Of a stretch of DNA of 17,310 bases, positions 7,490 to 14,339 are shown piece after piece. Origin of the DNA: an uncultured Lachnospiraceae bacterium (GTDB lineage: Bacteria > Bacillota > Clostridia > Lachnospirales > Lachnospiraceae); contig CAJUQZ010000008.1 of the NCBI GenBank assembly GCA_910588755.1, forward strand, positions 23,083 through 40,392, written 5' to 3'. Below the pieces are notes generated by a model. It saw nothing but the letters and a program-made list of their open reading frames with translations, was not told the origin of the DNA and ran no database searches. Made by a program: the position numbers and the translations under genes. Positions within the stretch are counted from its first letter, which is position 1. Every line of letters starts with the position of its first letter.

Positions 7490-7960
7490 TCACAGCACCT
7501 TCTCCATCCCAATCTTCTGCGGCACAAGCCCGCAGTGCCTGTAAAAACCCAGTGCGCCCTCATTACATGACCAAACGTTCAGTGTCACGTTATAACATCC
7601 CTGTCCCCTGGCAAAATCCAGCACATATTCGTACAATGTCCGCCCAAGCTGCTGACCCCGCCTGTCCTCATCAACACACAGATCGTCAATGTAGAGCGTC
7701 CTGATATCCGTGAGGATATTGTCATCTGTGTGCTGCTGGAATATACAGAAGGCATAGCCCAACACCTGCTCTTGTTCGTCAACGCAGACAAAGACCGGCC
7801 TTGCATCATCGTGGAGCAGCGCCCGAAGTTCTTCGTCCGTGTATTTTTTTGAATTGCTCTTGAACAGATCCGGCCGTCCTTTATGATGCACCGAAAGCAC
7901 CTGTCCCAGCAGACGGTTGAGCCCTTCTATGTCCTTTTCCTGCGCCCGCCTAATATCCAT
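7490..7960 (-). CDS. GNAT family N-acetyltransferase
   Basis: This 156-aa cytosolic acetyltransferase matches the usual single-domain GNAT length. The acetyl-CoA-binding motif A is visible as LCVDEDRRGQQLGRTLYEYV (about 96-115), with the R/Q-X-X-G-X-G/A pattern as RRGQQLG. The C-terminal NVWSCNEGALGFYRHCGLVP segment is the typical motif B ending in a Gly-Leu/Phe turn. The substrate could be a small molecule, a peptide or a protein N-terminus, and it cannot be told from the sequence. The start at 7960 has GAGGAG 8 bp upstream. An excellent promoter (8011-8039) precedes it. No terminator separates it from the kinase promoter, so read-through into the kinase gene is possible. Confidence 0.9.
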   Translation of the reverse strand: MDIRRAQEKDIEGLNRLLGQVLSVHHKGRPDLFKSNSKKYTDEELRALLHDDARPVFVCVDEQEQVLGYAFCIFQQHTDDNILTDIRTLYIDDLCVDEDRRGQQLGRTLYEYVLDFARGQGCYNVTLNVWSCNEGALGFYRHCGLVPQKIGMEKVL

Positions 7961-8010
7961 TGTTTTTTCTCCTCTTCAATCCTTTTCAGACACGTTGACA
8001 CTTCTATAAA

Positions 8011-8039
8011 ATTATATTTCATTTTATCCAAAATGACAA
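8011..8039 (-). promoter_or_regulatory. Promoter of the acetyltransferase gene, TTGTCA-17-TATAAT
   Basis: On the minus strand TTGTCA (8034-8039) and TATAAT (8011-8016) have the ideal 17-bp spacing. The predicted start is near 8004, giving a leader of about 44 nt ahead of the ATG at 7960. Confidence 0.75.
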
Positions 8040-8075
8040 GATGAATCTACCAGAAACACCACCTTGACGGAAACC

Positions 8076-8105
8076 AAAAACACATCCTTTGCAATCAAAA
8101 GGATG
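8076..8105 (-). terminator. Rho-independent terminator of the lysR gene
   Basis: CATCCTTT (8083-8090) and AAAGGATG (8098-8105) form a perfect 8-bp stem with a 7-nt loop. On the minus strand the stem is followed by TG and then TTTTT. It lies about 55 bp past the LysR stop codon and isolates lysR from the acetyltransferase gene. Confidence 0.75.
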
Positions 8106-8160
8106 GGCGCCTGTATCTGCTCCAGCTGCTGTTCTCTTTTTCCATGCGTATTTTGTATTT

Positions 8161-9045
8161 CTAGGACAATAAACTCCCAAGAAACTCATTCTCACACCTG
8201 CTGCGCCCCCGCTTTGCATCGTACAGCACACATACCGCGCGCGTCTCCATCTCCTCATACACTGGGACGCGATACACACTTCCAGCATCCAATCCTGGCT
8301 GCGCCAGCTGTTCGGGCACATAGCCAATTCCCAGATTGTTCTGAATCATCGGTATGACCAAGTCCGAGGTTGCCACCTCGATATCTGGCTTCAGCACAAC
8401 ACCGTTTTTCAGGAAAAAATCACTCATCATGTCATAAGTCACTGTATTCTTCCCAAGGCACACCCACGGATAATCACAAAGCTGTGTCAGATGCCGTTTC
8501 TGGCGCGCCAAATCCGCAAACGCGCTGCCGCAAACCAGCACATCCCTAAATTCAAGCAGCCGCTCGCTCCTGATATGTTTTCTGACCTGAAACGGACTGG
8601 TCACAACGCAAATGTCGATCGCGCCCCTTGTGAGCTCATTTACAGCGTCCTTGGTACTATAATTATAGATTTTAAAGCGCACCTTTGGATTCTCACGCTT
8701 AAATTCCTTTAATTTGTGAAACAGGATCAGATGCAGCGCTGTCTCCGTCGCCCCAAGTATGATGGTTCCCTCAATTGATTTCCCGTCACGGCCAAGCGCC
8801 TCCTCGGCAGCCTGGAGCTGAAAAAAAGCCGCCGACACCCGCTCATACAGAAGCTCCCCCTTCTCCGTGAGGGTTATGCCCTTGTTGCTCCGCAAAAGCA
8901 GCTGGCACCCAAGCGCACTTTCCAGCAACCTGATTACGCGCGTGACATTTGGCTGGCTGCTTCCCAGAGCCTGTGCAGCCTTTGTGATATTGCGGTATTT
9001 GCCCACATAATAAAATGCCTTATAGTACTCATAGTTAATATCCAT
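8161..9045 (-). CDS. LysR family transcriptional regulator
   Basis: This is a 294-aa LTTR of normal length. The N-terminal winged helix-turn-helix covers residues 1-60 (ITKAAQALGSSQPNVTRVIRLLE and LLLRSNKGITLTEKG). A linker helix and a periplasmic-binding-protein-like effector domain (about 90-290) follow. The start at 9045 gives the classic N-terminus MDINYEYYKAFYYV and has GGCAGG 6 bp upstream; the frame is open to an ATG at 9066, but no ribosome-binding site precedes it. It is divergent from a MATE efflux gene, with a T-N11-A dyad in the shared intergenic region. By the usual LTTR logic it controls that transporter and itself. The effector is unknown. Its own terminator lies at 8076-8105. 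Confidence 0.93.
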   Translation of the reverse strand: MDINYEYYKAFYYVGKYRNITKAAQALGSSQPNVTRVIRLLESALGCQLLLRSNKGITLTEKGELLYERVSAAFFQLQAAEEALGRDGKSIEGTIILGATETALHLILFHKLKEFKRENPKVRFKIYNYSTKDAVNELTRGAIDICVVTSPFQVRKHIRSERLLEFRDVLVCGSAFADLARQKRHLTQLCDYPWVCLGKNTVTYDMMSDFFLKNGVVLKPDIEVATSDLVIPMIQNNLGIGYVPEQLAQPGLDAGSVYRVPVYEEMETRAVCVLYDAKRGRSRCENEFLGSLLS

Positions 9046-9128
9046 CACATACCTGCCTTGAATCATTGATCAATTCTGCCCATACATCAACCTTTTCGCC
9101 ATCACGACATACTGACTCGGCACAGACA

Positions 9129-9149
9129 GTCATATTAATTTTATATGAC
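9129..9149. promoter_or_regulatory. LTTR box, GTCATAT-N7-ATATGAC
   Basis: GTCATAT (9129-9135) and ATATGAC (9143-9149) are perfect inverted 7-mers with a 7-bp AT-rich centre, and they contain the T-N11-A signature of LysR-type regulators. The site lies between the divergent lysR and MATE genes, about 20 bp before the putative MATE -35 element. Further TCATAT (9172-9177) and ATATGA (9196-9201) half-sites flank the MATE -10 region. Confidence 0.6.
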
Positions 9150-9168
9150 CAGTATATAAAATATATAT

Positions 9169-9197
9169 TTTTCATATCGTCTTTTTCTTATTATAAT
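9169..9197 (+). promoter_or_regulatory. Promoter of the MATE gene, TTTTCA-17-TATAAT
   Basis: A perfect -10 TATAAT (9192-9197) has a weak -35-like TTTTCA (9169-9174) 17 bp upstream. A poor -35 next to an LTTR dyad fits an activator-dependent promoter, which is inference. The leader would be about 65 nt. Confidence 0.55.
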
Positions 9198-9267
9198 ATG
9201 AAATGACTGAACCGTAAACCACTTTTTGATCCCAGAAAGGACCATTTCAGAAAGGATTAGGAACCCT

Positions 9268-10620
9268 ATGAATACACTAAACATAAAAAAAGCGCATAAA
9301 ACGCTGAACAAAGACCTGACCGTCGGGGACCCGCAGACCGTCCTGTGGAAATTCTGTCTGCCGATGTTTGGCAGCATCATTTTCCAGCAGCTCTACAACA
9401 TCGCAGACAGCCTTGTCGCTGGTAGGTTTATCGGTGAGAACGCACTCGCCGCCGTAGGCAACAGCTACAACGTCACACTCATCTTTATCGCATTTGCCTT
9501 TGGCTGCAATATCGGCTGTTCCGTCATCGTATCCCAGTTTTTCGGGGCAAAGGATTACCGTCAGATGAAGACTGCCGTCTACACCACCCTGATTGCGAGC
9601 GCTGTTCTGTGTGCGGTGCTGATGTTGTCTGGATTTTTGTTCTGCGATCCCCTGCTGGCCCAGATGAAGACACAGCCCGAAATCATGGCGGATTCCGCCC
9701 TCTACATGGACATCTACATACTGGGGCTTCCATTTCTATTCTTCTACAATATTGCAACCGGAATCTTCTCTGCGCTCGGGGACTCGAGGACGCCGTTTTG
9801 TTTCCTCGCCTTCTCGTCAACCGCCAACATCGCGGCCGATGTCCTGTTTGTCAGTGGATTTCATATGGGCATCGCAGGTGTCGCGTGGGCAACCTTTTTG
9901 TGCCAGGGCGCAAGCTGTGTGTTATCACTCATATTGGTATTAAAAAGACTAGGTGAAATAAAGGTGAACAAAAAAGCTGCCGTATTCTCGACAGTCCTGC
10001 TTAAAAAACTGGCTGTGATCGCCATACCAAGTATCCTGCAGCAATCCTTTATCTCTGTTGGAAACATCTTAATCCAGCGCGTCATCAACAGCTTTGGCAT
10101 CAGTGTCACCGCTGGGTACTCTGCCGCCGTAAAGCTCAACAACCTGGTGATCACCTCCTTCACCACTCTCGGAAACGGCGTGTCGAACTTCACGGCACAG
10201 AACATTGGCGCCGGTCTCCCTGACCGGGTAAAGAGCGGCCGCCGCGCCGGACTTAGACTGGTCTGGTGTATCTGTATCCCGATTGTGCTAATGTATGTCT
10301 GCTTTGGAAAATACTTGCTTTTGCTGTTCATGGACGCCGCCTCCTACGAAGCCCTGCGCACCGGACAGCAGTTTTTGTGGATCCTGTCACCCTTTTACTT
10401 TGTCGTGTCCGCAAAGCTTGTGACCGACGGGGTACTTCGGGGCGCCGGCGCCATGAAAGCCTTCATGGCCGCCACATTCACCGACCTAATCCTGCGCGTC
10501 TTGCTCGCCTTCTGCTTCTCGAACCTCTTTGGCGCTGTCGGCATCTGGTGCGCATGGCCAATCGGCTGGACCATTGCAACTGGCATGTCCGTATATTTTT
10601 ATGGTAAGATTAGATATTAA
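9268..10620 (+). CDS. MATE family multidrug efflux transporter
   Basis: This 450-aa inner-membrane antiporter has the standard 12-helix MATE length. It exports cationic drugs or metabolites in exchange for Na+ or H+. The N-terminal lobe shows the family pattern LWKFCLPMFGSIIFQQLYNI followed by ADSLVAGRFIGENALAAVG. It continues with NVTLIFIAFAFGCNIGCSVI and SQFFGAKD. The second lobe repeats the pattern around IPSILQQSFISVGNILIQ and GVLRGAGAMK. The ATG at 9268 has AGGA-type sequence upstream; a TTG further upstream in frame (9226) would add 14 polar residues without need. The gene is divergent from lysR and likely controlled by it. Its stop is only 4 bp from the stop of the convergent Cys-rich miniprotein gene. 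The exported compound is unknown. Confidence 0.94.
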   Translation: MNTLNIKKAHKTLNKDLTVGDPQTVLWKFCLPMFGSIIFQQLYNIADSLVAGRFIGENALAAVGNSYNVTLIFIAFAFGCNIGCSVIVSQFFGAKDYRQMKTAVYTTLIASAVLCAVLMLSGFLFCDPLLAQMKTQPEIMADSALYMDIYILGLPFLFFYNIATGIFSALGDSRTPFCFLAFSSTANIAADVLFVSGFHMGIAGVAWATFLCQGASCVLSLILVLKRLGEIKVNKKAAVFSTVLLKKLAVIAIPSILQQSFISVGNILIQRVINSFGISVTAGYSAAVKLNNLVITSFTTLGNGVSNFTAQNIGAGLPDRVKSGRRAGLRLVWCICIPIVLMYVCFGKYLLLLFMDAASYEALRTGQQFLWILSPFYFVVSAKLVTDGVLRGAGAMKAFMAATFTDLILRVLLAFCFSNLFGAVGIWCAWPIGWTIATGMSVYFYGKIRY

Positions 10621-10624
10621 TACA

Positions 10625-10759
10625 TCAGTGACAGCCTCTGCAATTGCTGCAGTCGCCCCCGCACTGCAGCGATTTTCCATTTTTCCTGTCACGCACCATA
10701 CGGCGCACCGCTAGACCTACAACGGTCACCAATACCACTAGCGTAATCACTGTTCCCAC
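10625..10759 (-). CDS. FeoB-associated Cys-rich membrane miniprotein
   Basis: This 44-aa protein starts at GTG (10757-10759), with GGAGG 7 bp upstream. Residues 2-19 form one hydrophobic transmembrane helix (GTVITLVVLVTVVGLAV). A basic stretch, RRMVRDRKNGKS, follows. The C-terminus has four cysteines spaced C-X3-C-X2-C-X2-C (C33, C37, C40, C43) and ends in His. This layout matches the FeoB-associated Cys-rich membrane proteins that usually follow feoB in Firmicutes and are thought to help ferrous-iron uptake. No feoA or feoB is present here, so the copy is an orphan. It lies between the end of the MATE gene and the ldh terminator, with no clear promoter, so read-through from ldh is the simplest source of transcript. 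The function is inferred from family resemblance only. Confidence 0.82.
   Translation of the reverse strand: MGTVITLVVLVTVVGLAVRRMVRDRKNGKSLQCGGDCSNCRGCH
10646..10684 (+). terminator. Probable terminator of the MATE gene, inside the convergent miniprotein gene
   Basis: GCTGCAGT (10646-10653) and ACTGCAGC (10663-10670) form a perfect 8-bp stem with a 9-nt C-rich loop. T-rich GATTTTCCATTTTT follows on the plus strand. It lies 25 bp past the MATE stop and falls within the codons for the Cys cluster of the miniprotein. The interrupted T-tract makes it a medium-quality terminator. Confidence 0.5.
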
Positions 10760-10805
10760 AAAAAACCCTCCCCCACACTTCTAAATTCCGCAAAACCCAA
10801 TTTTC

Positions 10806-10848
10806 GGGAAAAGGCACATTTTGCAGCCTAACCACAAAATGTGCCTTT
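10806..10848 (-). terminator. Terminator of the ldh gene
   Basis: AAAGGCACATTTTG (10810-10823) and CAAAATGTGCCTTT (10835-10848) form a perfect 14-bp stem with an 11-nt loop. On the minus strand the stem ends in TTTT followed by CCCG, so the U-tract is short. It lies about 40 bp past the ldh stop. Confidence 0.7.
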
Positions 10849-10890
10849 CTAATCCCTTCCTGTCTCTTTCTATCCTGTTTCCGCCAAAGT

Positions 10891-11847
10891 CTACAGGTCA
10901 AGCTCCTTGATCACGGACGCAAGCGTGTCCGCTGACTGTCTTAGCTTTGTCTGCTCCTCCTCGTTCAGTGCAATGGCGACTCTGGTCTGCACGCCGTCCT
11001 CGCCCAGCACAGCCGGCATACTAAGCGCAATCCCCTCAATCCCATACTCTCCATGTATCATGCGCGATATCGGCAATATCGAACGTTCGTTCCGTACAAT
11101 TGACTCGCAAATCCGTTTTACAGACATTGCGATGCCATAGTAAGTCGCCCGCTTCTTGGAGATAATCTCATAGGCACAGTTCTTGACCTCCGCGGCAATC
11201 CTCTCCATAGACTCCTCATGCTGGAAATGTCCACGCAGCTCGCAGAAATCATTCAGCGGCACACCGGACACGTTCGCGCTGCTCCACGCAGCAATCTCAC
11301 TGTCTCCGTGCTCACCGATAATAAAGGCATGAACACTCTTGCTGTCCACATCGAGATGCTCGCCAAGCTTGTATTTGAGCCTCGCGCTGTCGAGCACTGT
11401 CCCCGAACCGATCACGCGGTCCTCCGGCATATTGCTTAGTTTGCACGCCACATAAGTAAGAATATCCACCGGATTGGACACGATCAGCAGGATTCCCTTA
11501 TAATTCCTGTTTGCAATCTCCGGGATAATACTCTTGTAGATATTTACATTCTTGTGCACCAAGTCAAGCCTTGTCTCATCTGGCTTCTGGTTCGCGCCCG
11601 CCGTGATAATCACAATCGCCGCATCCACAATATCATCGTAGCCACCCGCATAGATATCCACATGCCCGATAAACGGAATACCGTGCGCGATGTCAAGCGC
11701 CTCTCCCTCCGCCCTGTCATGGTCCGCATCAATCAGAACCATCTCCGAAAACAGCCCGCTCTGCATCAGGCAGAACGCCGTCGCCGAGCCCACAAAGCCA
11801 CAGCCCACAATCGCAACCTTTCTGTTGTTGATCACTACATCTTTCAT
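10891..11847 (-). CDS. ldh: L-lactate dehydrogenase
   Basis: This 318-aa cytosolic enzyme reduces pyruvate to L-lactate with NADH, regenerating NAD+ in fermentation. The Rossmann motif GCGFVGSA is at 15-22, and Asp40 at the end of the second strand fixes NAD specificity. The substrate loop ANQKPDETRLDLV (85-97) has Gln87 at the position that distinguishes lactate from malate dehydrogenases, and the catalytic Arg93. The active-site motif IIGEHGDSE carries the proton-relay His180, and Arg156 (DSAR) binds the carboxylate. The length is normal for the family. The ATG at 11847 has GGAGG 7 bp upstream. A weak promoter candidate lies at 11928-11955. No Rex-type dyad was recognised in the leader. The terminator is at 10806-10848. 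Confidence 0.96.
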   Translation of the reverse strand: MKDVVINNRKVAIVGCGFVGSATAFCLMQSGLFSEMVLIDADHDRAEGEALDIAHGIPFIGHVDIYAGGYDDIVDAAIVIITAGANQKPDETRLDLVHKNVNIYKSIIPEIANRNYKGILLIVSNPVDILTYVACKLSNMPEDRVIGSGTVLDSARLKYKLGEHLDVDSKSVHAFIIGEHGDSEIAAWSSANVSGVPLNDFCELRGHFQHEESMERIAAEVKNCAYEIISKKRATYYGIAMSVKRICESIVRNERSILPISRMIHGEYGIEGIALSMPAVLGEDGVQTRVAIALNEEEQTKLRQSADTLASVIKELDL

Positions 11848-11927
11848 TTATCATCCTCCTTATCCTTTTAAACCGTTCATGGCTTTCATAGCTGCCTGCG
11901 CCCGAATCCGCCCCAAACAGTCCTGAT

Positions 11928-11955
11928 ACGATAATATATTACCCATTCCTGCCAA
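11928..11955 (-). promoter_or_regulatory. Candidate ldh promoter, TTGGCA-16-TATCGT
   Basis: On the minus strand TTGGCA (11950-11955) and TATCGT (11928-11933) are 16 bp apart, in the 147-bp gap between the thioesterase stop and ldh. The -10 match is poor (4 of 6). It is the best candidate there, but transcription from the upstream operon is also possible because no terminator was seen after the thioesterase gene. Confidence 0.3.
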
Positions 11956-11994
11956 TATGATTCATTATCCGATGTGTACTTTATGTCGGCCCGC

Positions 11995-12408
11995 TCACAC
12001 CGCAAATCCGTTGGAAGTCATATGCGCGACCTGGTTTCCAAGCTCATCGCTGACCATCACCTCATAATAGCAGGTCTTTCTGCCCTCCTTGAGCTTGTGC
12101 GCCTTTGCGACAAGCTGACTCCCCTTCGCTTTCCCGAGAAAACTGACCGAGGCGTTTAGTGATACCTGCGGGTTTTTATTCCAGTTAGAAGCCACCGCAA
12201 ACGCAAAATCCGCCAGCGTGAAGATTGCCCCTCCCATGACTGCGCCCAGCGCATTGCGATGCGTGTCATCTAATATCATGGAACATTTTGCATATCCCTC
12301 ACCGACCTCATCAATCACAGCCCCGTTCACCGTCGCAAACCGGTCATGCGAAAACCGCTCCCGCACCTCGTCGAGCGTCATTTCTGTCTGTCTGTTTATC
12401 TCCTCCAT
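11995..12408 (-). CDS. PaaI-like hotdog-fold thioesterase
   Basis: This 137-aa acyl-CoA thioesterase-type protein has a single hotdog domain of normal length. The N-terminal helix is followed by the hotdog helix segment NALGAVMGGAIFTLADFAFA, which resembles the G-G-X-I/F-X-X-L-A-D/E core of the PaaI group. SLNASVSFLGKAKGSQLVA and the final strands follow. The substrate is probably an aryl- or acyl-CoA and cannot be specified. The ATG at 12408 has GGGGAGG 10 bp upstream and gives a family-like N-terminus. A TTG at 12489, also with a good AAAGGAG 8 bp upstream, would add 27 Cys/Arg/Gly-rich residues that look unlike a hotdog N-terminus. It follows the TetR gene on the same strand and is probably in one transcript with it. 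Confidence 0.88.
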   Translation of the reverse strand: MEEINRQTEMTLDEVRERFSHDRFATVNGAVIDEVGEGYAKCSMILDDTHRNALGAVMGGAIFTLADFAFAVASNWNKNPQVSLNASVSFLGKAKGSQLVAKAHKLKEGRKTCYYEVMVSDELGNQVAHMTSNGFAV

Positions 12409-12518
12409 CCTTCCGAATCCTCCCCGTATCCATTTCCCCTGTGTCGATGCACCTTTGCTATCGCGCCGACAGGGAAAGCATGGCACCAAACACCATGCTC
12501 CTTTAAAAATTTGTCCAT
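12396..12518 (-). CDS. Possible 40-aa small ORF between tetR and the thioesterase gene
   Basis: The ATG at 12518 opens a 40-codon frame that begins MDKFLKEHGVWCHAF and ends GEDSEGWRR. It starts 9 bp after the tetR stop, with AGGGA 6 bp upstream. Its stop overlaps the first codons of the thioesterase gene, an arrangement that would suit translational coupling. Against it, the sequence is not recognised, it contains a 7-bp inverted repeat (12477-12499), and two other frames are open across the same stretch. It may be only leader sequence. Confidence 0.22.
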   Translation of the reverse strand: MDKFLKEHGVWCHAFPVGAIAKVHRHRGNGYGEDSEGWRR

Positions 12519-12527
12519 ATTTATTCC

Positions 12528-13121
12528 CTAATGCTTTTTCACCACCATGCCCAACATGCCCATGATATATGCTATCTCTTTGTCAACGGTCTCCGCCGTG
12601 ACAGTGGACACAAGCGACAGGACTTTGAGCCCCTCAAGCGTATACAAAATATTGCGCGCCGCCTCACATGCGTCCTCGCAGACCATCCATTCCTGCTCGA
12701 CGCCCTCCTCTATCAGCTGTTCTAGCGCCGCAGCAGACCTGTCAAACTGCTTTTTTACCAGATTGTCTTCTTCGGAGGCCTTATTTTCAAACATATATTC
12801 ATACACTGCTGCCGCAAGACTCGCTTTTTTCTTTAAGATTATTTTCTTCTGTCCATCAAGGTACAGCAGCAACCGCTCGCCTGGTGTGAAGATCTGATCC
12901 TGCACATCCTGCAGCAGAGCATCGATGTCCGCACCCTCCTCCTCAAGCACCGCCTCAAATAGCTCCTTTGTGCTGGCAAAGTGCAGGTATAGGCCGCCCC
13001 GGCTGATCCCGCACGCCTCCACGATATCCTTCATCGTGACTGCCCTGTAGCCATTGATATAAAATACCTCCCTCGCCCGCTCTATGATGTACTTTCTTTT
13101 CTGTAGTGATTTGTCTCCCAT
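12528..13121 (-). CDS. TetR/AcrR family transcriptional regulator
   Basis: This 197-aa regulator has an N-terminal helix-turn-helix at about 10-55. The segment AVTMKDIVEACGISRGGLYL, then HFASTKELFEAVLEEE, is typical. The C-terminal ligand-binding domain is largely helical and not diagnostic. The ATG at 13121 has AAAGGAG 7 bp upstream, and that site overlaps the stop codon of the preceding gene (gap 12 bp), indicating one operon with the unknown 154-aa protein and the downstream thioesterase. It likely controls this operon in response to a small ligand, perhaps an acyl-CoA given the thioesterase, which is speculation. No operator dyad was clearly seen upstream. Confidence 0.92.
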   Translation of the reverse strand: MGDKSLQKRKYIIERAREVFYINGYRAVTMKDIVEACGISRGGLYLHFASTKELFEAVLEEEGADIDALLQDVQDQIFTPGERLLLYLDGQKKIILKKKASLAAAVYEYMFENKASEEDNLVKKQFDRSAAALEQLIEEGVEQEWMVCEDACEAARNILYTLEGLKVLSLVSTVTAETVDKEIAYIMGMLGMVVKKH

Positions 13122-13133
13122 GCCTGCGCTCCT

Positions 13134-13598
13134 TTAGTATTCCAACGGTCTTCTAATCTCCATCAGCTCTTTTAGTTTCAAAAGGAGTGCTAAATACACG
13201 CCGTTCTGGACACCCTCCGCCCAGACAGCGCCCTTCACGTCCCCGCGAAGCACATATTTGGACAGGATATCCCCAAGCACGGTTATCTCCTGCAGCGAAC
13301 ACGCACTGATCACACGCAGCTCATCCGCCGCTGTCTTGATGCGGTAGCGCGAAAAAGTGTACACATAATTCCTGTTGATAAAATCCGTCTTCTTTGCCTC
13401 TTTGATAAAATTGAGCAACGTCGAGTCATAGGTCGGAACCGCCATTGAATTTTTATCAATCCCCTCACCGCTGTAAATCCCCGTCGCGATCGTCCCGCTC
13501 TTCTCCTGAAGCCACGACAGATACCGCATCAACCGTGCCACGTCGTCCTTGTAACATATGATAATCTCATCCCTTGAAAGTCTAAGGCTGTCCTGCAT
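13134..13598 (-). CDS. Conserved-looking protein of unknown function, 154 aa
   Basis: The protein is not recognised. It is soluble, without signal peptide or membrane helix, and mixed in composition. Visible features are RLSRDEIIICYKDDVARLMR at the N-terminus, a basic and aromatic stretch INRNYVYTFSRYRIK in the middle, and a leucine-rich C-terminal helix YLALLLKLKELMEIRRPLEY. The ATG at 13598 is chosen because GGGGAGGG lies 6 bp upstream; the frame is open to 13625. A TAAAAT -10-like hexamer lies at 13635-13640 in the 150-bp divergent gap with vanZ. It is the first gene of an operon whose second gene is a TetR regulator with a 12-bp gap, so it may be the regulator's partner or target. It has no residue pattern that suggests an enzyme. 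Confidence 0.75.
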   Translation of the reverse strand: MQDSLRLSRDEIIICYKDDVARLMRYLSWLQEKSGTIATGIYSGEGIDKNSMAVPTYDSTLLNFIKEAKKTDFINRNYVYTFSRYRIKTAADELRVISACSLQEITVLGDILSKYVLRGDVKGAVWAEGVQNGVYLALLLKLKELMEIRRPLEY

Positions 13599-13694
13599 AT
13601 GTATCCCTCCCCTTTGTTTTGTCATAATAATTCTATTTTATCATAAATCACAAAAAAGTACAGTCATCTTCACTAAATCTTAATAATATATTGC

Positions 13695-13723
13695 TTGCCA
13701 GTCCCGCACTTTTCGGATATGAT
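13695..13723 (+). promoter_or_regulatory. Promoter of the vanZ-like gene, TTGCCA-17-TATGAT
   Basis: TTGCCA (13695-13700) and TATGAT (13718-13723) have 17-bp spacing on the plus strand. The start would be near 13730, leaving a leader of only about 20 nt that contains the GGAGG site before the ATG at 13751. Confidence 0.65.
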
Positions 13724-13750
13724 AAAACTATCTTTTTTCAGGAGGAATTT

Positions 13751-14278
13751 ATGAAAACAAAGGCTTTCATCAGACTTTTACTGCGCTTTATCCTAAAACC
13801 ACTGTCCTTTATCCCGGCACTGCTGATCATGTACATGATCTTTTCCTTCTCTGCACAGGATGGTGCGACCAGCGCCAACCTAAGCTACAGAGTATCCCGC
13901 AAGGCCGTCTCCATCGCAGACCGTGCACTCGATCTGCAGCTGACGGACATACAGGTAACCCGCTGTATCCGGAAAATCCACTATTACGTGCGCAAGCTCG
14001 CACACTTCTCGGAATATTTTCTGCTCGCGGTCACGCTTACGTTTCCCCTGTATGTATATGGCGTGCGCGGAATCTGGCTTGTCATTACCGGCGGAATCCT
14101 CTGTACTGGCTTTGCAGCGCTCGATGAACTCCACCAGTATTTTGTGAGCGGGCGCAGCTGTTCCGCACGCGATGTGCTCATTGACAGCTGCGGCTCCCTG
14201 GCCGGAATATTGTGTGTCAGATTTTTCGGATATATCGGGCGAAAAACCATCTTTGAACCACTAAGCACACGCCGGTAA
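13751..14278 (+). CDS. VanZ-like family membrane protein
   Basis: This 175-aa multi-spanning protein has the VanZ domain. Visible signatures are FSFSAQDG after the first membrane helix, RKLAHFSEYFLLAVTLTF in the centre, and ALDELHQYFVSGRSCSARDVLIDSCGSLAGI near the end. These are the conserved H, E, D and R positions of the family. About four membrane helices are expected. VanZ of enterococci gives low-level teicoplanin resistance, but most chromosomal homologues have no assigned substrate, so no resistance claim is made. The ATG at 13751 has GGAGG 5-6 bp upstream, and the promoter at 13695-13723 allows no longer form. The gene is single and divergent from the unknown protein/TetR operon. Confidence 0.9.
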   Translation: MKTKAFIRLLLRFILKPLSFIPALLIMYMIFSFSAQDGATSANLSYRVSRKAVSIADRALDLQLTDIQVTRCIRKIHYYVRKLAHFSEYFLLAVTLTFPLYVYGVRGIWLVITGGILCTGFAALDELHQYFVSGRSCSARDVLIDSCGSLAGILCVRFFGYIGRKTIFEPLSTRR

Positions 14279-14303
14279 TCGTATGTAAATTTTGGCTAAT
14301 ATA

Positions 14304-14332
14304 TTGTTATATTTTCGCAATATAGTTATAGA
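14304..14332 (+). promoter_or_regulatory. Possible promoter upstream of a short terminated transcript
   Basis: TTGTTA (14304-14309) and TATAGA (14327-14332) are 17 bp apart in very AT-rich sequence. The decamer TATAGTTATA occurs twice nearby (14321-14330 and 14352-14361). AT-rich DNA gives such matches by chance, so support is weak. Confidence 0.3.
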
Positions 14333-14339
14333 TAAAAGG

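Noticed and set aside
13751..14278. Glycopeptide-resistance gene cluster
   Set aside because: The protein is only VanZ-like. No vanH, vanA, vanX or vanRS genes flank it, so a resistance role is not supported.
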